Assembly (NCBI GenBank): GCA_903952885.1
Contig: CAJBHE010000048.1
Location: 1-7,908, forward strand
Reading direction: 5' to 3'
DNA: 7,908 bases
From: an uncultured Burkholderiales bacterium
Lineage (GTDB): Bacteria; Pseudomonadota; Gammaproteobacteria; Burkholderiales; Burkholderiaceae_C
Part shown: piece after piece, positions 1 to 5,892 of the stretch
How positions within the stretch are numbered: position 1 is the first letter of the stretch
How the letters are laid out: every line of letters starts with the position of its first letter
Notes under the pieces: generated by a model
What the model was told of the DNA's origin: nothing
Seen by the model: only the letters and a program-made list of their open reading frames with translations
Databases searched by the model: none
Position numbers and translations under genes: made by a program

Positions 1-25
1 AGGTCAAGAAGCAGCAAAGCCCCCG

Positions 26-54
26 ATTATAGCCAATGATTCGCCGGGTTTCAG
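26..54 (-). promoter_or_regulatory. Sigma-70-like promoter reading out of the left edge
   Basis: On the minus strand a perfect -10 hexamer TATAAT (positions 31 to 26) sits exactly 17 bp downstream of CTGAAA (54 to 49), which matches the TTGACA consensus at 4 of 6 bases. The -35 overlaps the argH stop codon. Transcription would start near position 19-20 and run leftwards out of the window, so it would serve a gene or RNA not visible here. Seen in sequence: both hexamers and optimal spacing. Inference: that it is active. A chance match is possible, although a perfect -10 with 17-bp spacing in a short non-coding stretch is suggestive. Confidence 0.45.
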
Positions 55-1499
55 CCCAGACGAGCGCGGTGGCGCGCAATTTCTGCCAATACGCGCTGGG
101 GCGCAGTGCCACCCAAGGTGTTGCGCGCATTGAGTGAGCCATGCAAGCTCAAGCACCCATACACGTCTTTTTCAATAGCTGGGTGAAAGCTTTGCAGCAC
201 TTTAAGAGGCAGCTCCGACAAATCGCAGTTATGGCTAGCAGCGGCTTTCACGGCATGGGCCACGGTTTCGTGGGCATCGCGGAAGGGCTGGCCTTTTTTC
301 ACCAAGTAGTCGGCCAAGTCGGTGGCAGTGGCAAACCCTTTTTTGGCCGCGTCTTCCATGGCTTGGGCATTGACGGTGATGCCGCCTTCTTTTTGGCCCG
401 TGGCTGGGTTAATTTGTCCGCCCACCATTTCGCTGAAGATGCGCAGCGTGTCTTTGAGCGTGTCCACCGTGTCAAACAACGGCTCTTTGTCTTCTTGGTT
501 GTCTTTGTTGTAGGCCAATGGCTGGCCTTTCATCAAAGTGATGAGGCCGACAAGATGGCCCACTACACGGCCCGTCTTGCCGCGTGCCAGTTCGGGCACG
601 TCTGGGTTTTTCTTCTGCGGCATGATCGAGCTGCCGGTGGTGAAGCGGTCGGCGATTTTGATGAAGCCAAAGTTTTGGCTCATCCACAAAATCAATTCTT
701 CCGACATGCGGCTGATGTGCACCATGCACAGGCTGGCGGCGGCGGTGAATTCAATCGCGAAGTCGCGGTCGCTCACGCCGTCCAAGCTGTTTTGACACAC
801 TTGTGCGTTGCCGTGTTCATCGACCATGCCCAAGGTGCGGGCTACGCGTTCGCGGTCCAGCGGATAGGTTGTGCCTGCCAAGGCAGCTGATCCGAGGGGC
901 AGGCGGTTGGTGCGGCGGCGCACGTCGCTCATGCGCTCGGCGTCGCGTGCAAACATTTCCACATAGGCCAACAGGTGGTGCGCAAAGCTCACGGGTTGGG
1001 CCACTTGCAGGTGGGTGAAGCCGGGCATGATGACCTCGACGTTTTTCTCAGCCACTTCCACGAGGGACTTTTGCAAATCGACCAACAGGTCGATGATCAG
1101 GTCCATCTCGCTGCGCAGCCACAGGCGCACGTCAGTGGCCACTTGGTCGTTGCGGCTGCGGCCCGTGTGCAGGCGCTTGCCAGCGTCGCCCGCCAGCTGC
1201 GTCAGGCGCGCTTCGATGTTCAGGTGCACGTCTTCGAGGTCGAGCTTCCACTCGAACTGGCCCGATTCAATTTCAGAGCAAATTTGCGCCATGCCTTTTT
1301 CAATGGCGGCCTGGTCTTCTTTGCCAATGATGCCTTGGTGGCCCAGCATCTCGGCGTGGGCCAAGCTGCCCGTGATGTCGGCTTGCCACAAACGCTTGTC
1401 AAAGAACACGCTGGCGGTGTAGCGCTTGACCAACTCGCTCATGGGTTCAGAAAACAGGGCGGACCACGCTTGGGATTTTTTGTCGAGTTGGTTTGTCAT
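51..1499 (-). CDS. argH: Argininosuccinate lyase
   Basis: Splits argininosuccinate into arginine and fumarate, the last step of arginine biosynthesis; a cytosolic homotetramer of the fumarase/aspartase superfamily. The 482-residue product has the usual family length. Visible motifs are HTGRSRND (residues 111-118, substrate binding), PGFTHLQ (159-165) with the probable catalytic His163, and the superfamily signature GSSIMPQKKNP (289-299) with the catalytic serine at 290/291 in the flexible loop. The C-terminal GSLNARNTLGGTA (454-466) is also typical. The ATG start at 1499-1497 begins a normal ArgH N-terminus, and no strong Shine-Dalgarno sequence precedes it. The gene is single and divergent from hemC; nothing else of the arginine pathway is visible. 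No frameshift or missing active-site residue. Confidence 0.98.
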   Translation of the reverse strand: MTNQLDKKSQAWSALFSEPMSELVKRYTASVFFDKRLWQADITGSLAHAEMLGHQGIIGKEDQAAIEKGMAQICSEIESGQFEWKLDLEDVHLNIEARLTQLAGDAGKRLHTGRSRNDQVATDVRLWLRSEMDLIIDLLVDLQKSLVEVAEKNVEVIMPGFTHLQVAQPVSFAHHLLAYVEMFARDAERMSDVRRRTNRLPLGSAALAGTTYPLDRERVARTLGMVDEHGNAQVCQNSLDGVSDRDFAIEFTAAASLCMVHISRMSEELILWMSQNFGFIKIADRFTTGSSIMPQKKNPDVPELARGKTGRVVGHLVGLITLMKGQPLAYNKDNQEDKEPLFDTVDTLKDTLRIFSEMVGGQINPATGQKEGGITVNAQAMEDAAKKGFATATDLADYLVKKGQPFRDAHETVAHAVKAAASHNCDLSELPLKVLQSFHPAIEKDVYGCLSLHGSLNARNTLGGTAPQRVLAEIARHRARLG

Positions 1500-1508
1500 A
1501 AGTGTTGG

Positions 1509-1514
1509 ATTTTA
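1509..1514 (-). promoter_or_regulatory. Possible argH -10 element
   Basis: The minus strand has TAAAAT, a 5 of 6 match to TATAAT, 9 bp before the argH ATG. No convincing -35 lies 16-18 bp upstream, and no Shine-Dalgarno sequence lies between it and the start codon. If used, the transcript would begin only a few bases before ATG and be nearly leaderless. AT-rich hexamers like this are common in intergenic DNA, so confidence is low. Confidence 0.2.
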
Positions 1515-1544
1515 TCGGGCTGAGGGCAGCTTCCCGTTTAGACG

Positions 1545-1593
1545 CTTGGCTTTCCTCTTAGCGGGGCGCGTGAACTGCGAACCGAAAGCCAAG
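1545..1593. repeat. Perfect 10-bp inverted repeat between argH and hemC
   Basis: CTTGGCTTTC at 1545-1554 is the exact reverse complement of GAAAGCCAAG at 1584-1593, with a 29-bp spacer. The arm centres are 39 bp apart, close to but not exactly four helical turns. The pair sits in the middle of the 165-bp divergent intergenic region, where either promoter could be affected. It could be a paired operator for a dimeric regulator bound at two half-sites, a stem in a long leader transcript, or chance. No run of T follows either arm, so it does not look like an intrinsic terminator. Confidence 0.4.
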
Positions 1594-1600
1594 GTGCGCC

Positions 1601-1609
1601 TGCTAACAT
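1601..1609 (+). promoter_or_regulatory. Weak extended -10 candidate for the hem operon
   Basis: TGCTAACAT has the TGn extension and a TAACAT hexamer (4 of 6 to TATAAT). The region 17 bp upstream (ACCGAA) is a poor -35, as an extended -10 promoter may tolerate. A start near 1616 would leave a leader of about 50 nt before hemC and put the inverted repeat just upstream of the promoter. This is the best plus-strand candidate I see in the intergenic region, but it is weak. Confidence 0.2.
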
Positions 1610-1664
1610 TTGTCGTAATTGATTTCGCCGCGAGATTCGTGGCCCAGAAAAAGCGAGTTTTGTT

Positions 1665-2603
1665 TTGTCCACTGCCCCTACTTCTCCCGTTTCCCTGACC
1701 ATCGCCACCCGCGAAAGCCGTTTGGCCATGTGGCAAGCAGAGCATGTGCAAGCCTTGCTGCAGGCTCAAGGCCACAGCGTGGCGCTGCTGGGCATGACCA
1801 CGCAAGGCGACCAAATCTTGGACCGATCTTTGAGCAAAGTAGGCGGTAAGGGTCTGTTTGTGAAAGAACTCGAAGTGGCGCTCGAAGAAGGCCGCGCCAA
1901 CTTGGCTGTGCATTCGCTCAAAGACGTGCCCATGGATTTGCCCGAAGGCTTTGACCTGGCCTGTGTGATGGAGCGCGAAGACCCGCGTGATGCGTGGGTG
2001 TCGTCCACCTACGCGCACCTGAATGATTTGCCGCAAGGCGCGGTGGTGGGCACGTCTAGCCTGCGCCGCACCGTGCTGCTGCGTGCCTTGCGCCCCGATT
2101 TGAAGATTGAACCACTGCGCGGCAACCTCGACACCCGTTTGCGCAAGCTCGACGAAGGCCAGTACGACGGCATTGTGTTAGCCGCTGCGGGTCTCAAGCG
2201 TTTGGGCTTGGGCGAGCGCATTCGTCACATTTTTGAAACCACAGAAATGTTGCCCGCCGCAGGACAGGGCGCATTGGGCATTGAAGTGCGCAGCAACCGC
2301 GCCGATGTGGCCCAAGCCTTGGCCCCGCTGGCCGATGCCGCTACTTGGTTGACCGTGACCGCCGAGCGTGCCGTGAGCCGCGCGATGGGCGGTAGCTGCT
2401 CCATGCCTTTGGCCGCACACGCCACTTTGACCGATGGCGTGCTGCACTTGCAAGCCGCTTGGGGCGACCCATCGGGCGCGCCGGTGTTGTTGCGCGCTGA
2501 AGTGAAGCAAGCTTTGGATGCGGCTGACCCTGCTTCGCGCGATGCTGCTAACTTGTTGGGCGAATCGGTGGCTGCTCAATTGCGCGCGCAAGGCGCTCAC
2601 TAA
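1665..2603 (+). CDS. hemC: Hydroxymethylbilane synthase (porphobilinogen deaminase)
   Basis: Polymerises four porphobilinogen molecules into hydroxymethylbilane in the cytosol, the third common step of tetrapyrrole synthesis. The 312-residue product is close to the 313 of E. coli HemC. Motifs: TIATRESRLA near the N-terminus (12-21), SKVGGKGLFVKELE (57-70), HSLKDVP (83-89) with the catalytic Asp87, GTSSLRR (129-135), LRGNLDTRL (151-159), LPAAGQGALGIE (196-207), and GGSCSMPLA (242-250), where Cys245 anchors the dipyrromethane cofactor. The start codon is TTG at 1665: the frame is closed by TGA at 1620-1622 and the first in-frame ATG (1728) lies inside the conserved TRESRLAMW region. Rarer alternatives are ATT at 1635 and CTG at 1695. 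Only a weak SD (AGCGAG, 1652-1657) precedes TTG. First gene of hemCDXY. Confidence 0.97.
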   Translation: MSTAPTSPVSLTIATRESRLAMWQAEHVQALLQAQGHSVALLGMTTQGDQILDRSLSKVGGKGLFVKELEVALEEGRANLAVHSLKDVPMDLPEGFDLACVMEREDPRDAWVSSTYAHLNDLPQGAVVGTSSLRRTVLLRALRPDLKIEPLRGNLDTRLRKLDEGQYDGIVLAAAGLKRLGLGERIRHIFETTEMLPAAGQGALGIEVRSNRADVAQALAPLADAATWLTVTAERAVSRAMGGSCSMPLAAHATLTDGVLHLQAAWGDPSGAPVLLRAEVKQALDAADPASRDAANLLGESVAAQLRAQGAH

Positions 2604-2619
2604 AACCACCTTGCCGGCC

Positions 2620-3408
2620 ATGCGCGTCATCATCACCCGACCCGCAGCCGATTCGCACGCGTGGGTCGATGCGCTGCAAGCGGCAGGCCATCAGGTCTTG
2701 GCCTTGCCTTTGATTGAGGTCGGGCCCGTCAAGCATCTCAAGCCTGTGGTGCAAGCTTGGACCCAGTGGTCTGAATTTCAAGCGGCGATGTTTGTCAGCG
2801 CCCAAGCCGTGCGTTATTTTTTTGACAGCCAACCCGATCAATTTGCAGCGGGGGCCAGTGTCCCGCGCTGCTGGGCGACAGGCCCTGGCACGCACAAAGC
2901 CTTGCTGCAAGCGGGTGTGCCAGATGCGTGCATTGACAGCCCAGGCGCTGACGCATCGCAGTTTGACTCTGAGGCTTTGTGGCAACGCGTGAGGTCGCAG
3001 GTGCAAGCGGGCAAGCCCGTGTTGATCGTGCGTGGCCAAGATGTTGACTCCCAACCGGACGCCGCGCTAAAAGGCTCAGGCCGCGATTGGTTGGCCCAAC
3101 AGCTGCAAGCCGCGGGCGCATCGGCGCAGTTTGTGGTGGCTTATGAGCGCCGCGCACCCGTGTGGGTGGCTGAACAAAAAGCCCAAGCCTCCGAAGCTGC
3201 AATGGACGGCAGCCTGTGGTGTTTCAGCAGCTCGCAAGGCATTGAAAATCTCAAACTCATCTTACCCACACAAATTTGGGCTCAAGCGCGATGTGTGGCT
3301 ACCCATCCCCGCATTGCCCAAACAGCGAAGGACTTGGGTTTTGGTGAGGTTCAGATGGCCAAGCCGTCATTGCCAGACTTATTGGCCTCATTAGAATCTC
3401 TGGCATGA
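2620..3408 (+). CDS. hemD: Uroporphyrinogen-III synthase
   Basis: Closes linear hydroxymethylbilane into a ring while inverting ring D, giving uroporphyrinogen III. The 262-residue length fits the family. The family is poorly conserved, but landmarks are present: VIITRP at the N-terminus (3-8), FVSAQAV (58-64), ATGPGT (86-91), DSEAL (116-120), VLIVRGQ (134-140), YERR (175-178), SSSQGIENL (203-211) and ATHPRIAQTAKDLGF (227-241). I chose ATG 2620, 16 nt after the hemC stop, because RVIITRP is where the family begins; upstream starts in this frame would overlap hemC and add unrelated residues. An in-frame TTG at 2611 is a minor alternative. No clear Shine-Dalgarno sequence is visible, so translation may depend on ribosomes leaving hemC. 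The stop overlaps the hemX start. Confidence 0.93.
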   Translation: MRVIITRPAADSHAWVDALQAAGHQVLALPLIEVGPVKHLKPVVQAWTQWSEFQAAMFVSAQAVRYFFDSQPDQFAAGASVPRCWATGPGTHKALLQAGVPDACIDSPGADASQFDSEALWQRVRSQVQAGKPVLIVRGQDVDSQPDAALKGSGRDWLAQQLQAAGASAQFVVAYERRAPVWVAEQKAQASEAAMDGSLWCFSSSQGIENLKLILPTQIWAQARCVATHPRIAQTAKDLGFGEVQMAKPSLPDLLASLESLA

Positions 3409-4505
3409 AGCCAGAGCACGACGACACCCCCAACCTCCCGCCTTTGGGCCCTACGACAGAGCCGCTTGCAAGTGCGAGTGAGTTCAACCGCGCGAACACG
3501 GCTCGCACCACGGACACCAGCAACTGGCTCATGCGTAGCATTGGCGTCTTGGCTGTGGTGGGCGCTGTTGGCACGGGGTTGATGTGGGCCAAGCTCTCGG
3601 GCATCCAAGAGCAGCTGGCGCGTCAAAGCGCTGACACGGGCAGCCAAGCAGTGGAAGCGCGTCTCACGTCCAAACAAGCCGAAGAGCTGGCGCGCGAAAC
3701 CGCAGCCCGCCTGTCAGTGACCGATGCCAAGCTCAGCGAAGTGGCACTGCAGCGCAGCCAACTCGAAGACCTGATGCAAAGCCTCTCGCGCTCACGTGAC
3801 GAAAACTTGGTGGTCGATATTGAGTCCGCCATTCGCTTGGCGCAGCAACAAGCGCAGCTCACCGGCAGCGTGCAGCCTTTGCTGGCCGCACTCAACTCGG
3901 CCGAGCAACGCCTCACCAAAGTGGGACAGCCTCGCTTGGCCCCTGTTTTGCGAGCGGTGACCCGCGATATCGAACGCATCAAGGCCACGGCAGTGGCCGA
4001 CACACCGGCACTGCTGTTCAAGCTGGATGAGCTGGTGCGCGCGGTGGATGCCTTGCCCTTGCTCAACGCCGTGGGCCTGGTGAACAAAGACAAACCCATG
4101 CAAGCCGTGCCAGCCACCAGCTGGGCCAAAGCCATCAGTATGAGCTGGTGGGAAAAGGTGCTGGCCGATGTCTGGGACGACGCGAAAAACTTGATTCGCG
4201 TCAGCCGCATCGACAAGCCCGAAGCCAGCATGCTCGCGCCTGAACAAAGCTACTTCGTACGTGAGAACCTCAAGCTGCGTTTGCTCAATGCCCGATTGGG
4301 TTTGTTGGCCCGTCACTTTGATGTGGTGCAGTCGGACATGAAACAAGCCACCGACGATTTGACCCACTACTTTGACATGCAAACTCGCCAAGGCCAAAAC
4401 ACTTTGGCGCTGGCACGTGAAGTGTTGGCGCAGTCCAAGCAAATCGAGATTCCGCGTGTGGACGACACCATCGCGGCCCTCACCACGGCTGCAGCGGGGC
4501 GTTGA
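3405..4505 (+). CDS. hemX: HemX family inner-membrane protein of the heme operon
   Basis: A 366-residue HemX-family protein. The N-terminal ~44 residues are polar and rich in Pro and Thr, and should be cytoplasmic. One transmembrane helix spans about 45-62. A Gln/Ala/Glu-rich probable coiled coil (about 64-130) and a helical C-terminal domain follow, presumably in the periplasm. The family hallmark is LAPEQSYFVRENLKLRLLNARL (277-298, with PEQ, YF and RENL as key residues). HemX proteins are often labelled uroporphyrinogen-III C-methyltransferase because some homologues are fused to other enzymes, but no SAM-binding methyltransferase motif is visible, so that activity should not be assigned. 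The biochemical role is not established. Start ATG 3405 overlaps the hemD stop in ATGA, which implies translational coupling. Confidence 0.9.
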   Translation: MKPEHDDTPNLPPLGPTTEPLASASEFNRANTARTTDTSNWLMRSIGVLAVVGAVGTGLMWAKLSGIQEQLARQSADTGSQAVEARLTSKQAEELARETAARLSVTDAKLSEVALQRSQLEDLMQSLSRSRDENLVVDIESAIRLAQQQAQLTGSVQPLLAALNSAEQRLTKVGQPRLAPVLRAVTRDIERIKATAVADTPALLFKLDELVRAVDALPLLNAVGLVNKDKPMQAVPATSWAKAISMSWWEKVLADVWDDAKNLIRVSRIDKPEASMLAPEQSYFVRENLKLRLLNARLGLLARHFDVVQSDMKQATDDLTHYFDMQTRQGQNTLALAREVLAQSKQIEIPRVDDTIAALTTAAAGR

Positions 4506-4506
4506 G

Positions 4507-5805
4507 ATGAAAGCCGCTCTGTGGTTTGTGGCGCTGTTTGGTGTGTCCGTCGCGTCCGCTTTGTTGGCCGGCGGTAACCAAAGCACGGTCACCGTATTTT
4601 GGTCGCCGCACCGTGTGGACCTTTCGCTCAACTTGGTGTTACTGGCTTTGGCGGTGCTGTTTGTGGTGATGCACTTGGCCTGGCGTGCCATGACAGCCTT
4701 GTTTGAATTGCCGCATCAAGCCCGCCGCTGGCGCTTGCAACAAAAAGAGCGTGCCATGCACGCGGCGTTGTTGGATGCTTTGTCAGAGTTGTGGAGTGGC
4801 CGCTATGTGCGAGCCGTAAAGTCGGCTGACAAAGCTTTGGCTTTAGAGGCCTTGCTGACTTCCGTGCGCACCGCCGAAGATCCTGCACCCCGTCATGTGC
4901 ATCAATTGCGTGCGGTGTCGCATTTGGTGGCGGCTGAAAGTGCCCACGCCTTGCGTGACCGCGATGCTCGTGTGTTGCATCTGCAAGCCATCATGGCGAT
5001 GAACCGCGATGCATCGGATGAGTTGATGGAAGAAACGATGGAAGCCGCCTATTTGGCTGCGGCACGTTGGGCCATGAGCGACCGAGATGCGCCCGAGGCC
5101 GCGCGTTGGCTCGATGGTCTGCGCCATGGTGCAGCCCGCCGCATATTGGCATTGCGAATGCGTCTGAAGGTCGCACGATTAAACAAACAACACGCCTCAG
5201 CTTTAGAAACGGCTCGTTTGCTAACTAAGCATGGTGCATTCTCAGACACCGCGGGCCAAAGTTTGTTGCGCGAGTTGGCCGTTGCCAGCCTGAACGAAGC
5301 CCACGACAGCGTCCAACTGCAGCGTGCATGGAATGCCTTAGAAGCCACCGAGCGCAATCAGCCCGAAGTGGTGCTGCATGCGGCACAGCGCATGCTCAAG
5401 CTCAGCGGTGAAGCCACGGCTGTGATGCCTTGGCTCACACCTTTGTGGAACCTCATGGTGCAGCGACCCGACAGCTGCACGCCCGCCATTCGCGAGCGTG
5501 TTGCACAAACTTTGGCGCGCGCTTTGGTGATGTTGCCTGCAGACCATGAATGGTTGGCCAGCATCGACCGTGCACGCCAAACCTACCCGCGCTGGGTCGA
5601 GTTGCAGTATTTGGCTGGCATGGCGTGTTGGCATCACGCCTTGTGGGGCAAGGCACAGCAAATGCTAGAGCAAGCCGCACCACAGCTCACCAACGCCGAC
5701 ATGCAGCGCCATGCTTGGCGAACCTTGGCGCAGTTGGCCGAGCAAAAAGAAGACACGACGCGTGCCCAGTTGTGCTGGAAGCGGGCGGCTGAAGTGGCGG
5801 CGTAA
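4507..5805 (+). CDS. hemY: HemY family inner-membrane TPR-like protein
   Basis: A 432-residue protein with two N-terminal hydrophobic segments (about 4-22 and 40-61). The intervening loop STVTVFWSPHRVDLSLN is typical of the proteobacterial HemY N-terminal domain. The remainder is a helical, Ala/Leu-rich, TPR-like region; the clearest repeat-like stretches are 362-394 and 403-432. The family is encoded beside hemCDX and is thought to act late in heme synthesis or in organising the pathway at the membrane, but its function is not settled. It is unrelated to the oxygen-dependent protoporphyrinogen oxidase also called HemY in Bacillus. ATG 4507 is chosen because the first membrane helix begins there and it lies 1 nt after the hemX stop; the upstream extension would overlap hemX. 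Last gene of the operon. Confidence 0.92.
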   Translation: MKAALWFVALFGVSVASALLAGGNQSTVTVFWSPHRVDLSLNLVLLALAVLFVVMHLAWRAMTALFELPHQARRWRLQQKERAMHAALLDALSELWSGRYVRAVKSADKALALEALLTSVRTAEDPAPRHVHQLRAVSHLVAAESAHALRDRDARVLHLQAIMAMNRDASDELMEETMEAAYLAAARWAMSDRDAPEAARWLDGLRHGAARRILALRMRLKVARLNKQHASALETARLLTKHGAFSDTAGQSLLRELAVASLNEAHDSVQLQRAWNALEATERNQPEVVLHAAQRMLKLSGEATAVMPWLTPLWNLMVQRPDSCTPAIRERVAQTLARALVMLPADHEWLASIDRARQTYPRWVELQYLAGMACWHHALWGKAQQMLEQAAPQLTNADMQRHAWRTLAQLAEQKEDTTRAQLCWKRAAEVAA

Positions 5806-5819
5806 AACATTTACACATG

Positions 5820-5860
5820 CAAACAAAAAAGGCCTGGATCACTCTAGGCCTTTTTGTTTG
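5820..5860. terminator. Bidirectional intrinsic terminator between hemY and rne
   Basis: The left arm (5820-5835) and right arm (5846-5860) are complementary over 15 bp, with one extra A on the left and a 10-nt loop. The core AGGCC/GGCCT stem is flanked by A6 on the left and T5 followed by GTTTG on the right. Read on the plus strand this is a GC-rich hairpin followed by a T run, 14 nt after the hemY stop. On the minus strand the same element gives a hairpin followed by T6, 32 nt after the rne stop at 5893. It can therefore end both convergent transcripts. Confidence 0.9.
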
Positions 5861-5892
5861 GGTCTCACCACCCCATGCGGGGTGTGTATGGT

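Noticed and set aside
141..890. 249-codon plus-strand open frame opposite argH
   Set aside because: It is antisense to strongly conserved argH motifs, its product has no recognisable family, and no ribosome binding site precedes it.
2518..2619. 34-residue N-terminal extension of HemD overlapping hemC
   Set aside because: The extension is read out of frame from the conserved 3' end of hemC and does not look like HemD. The family motif starts right at ATG 2620.
4372..4506. 45-residue N-terminal extension of HemY overlapping hemX
   Set aside because: It is Arg/Lys/Trp-rich sequence read out of frame from hemX. The membrane helix typical of HemY begins at ATG 4507.
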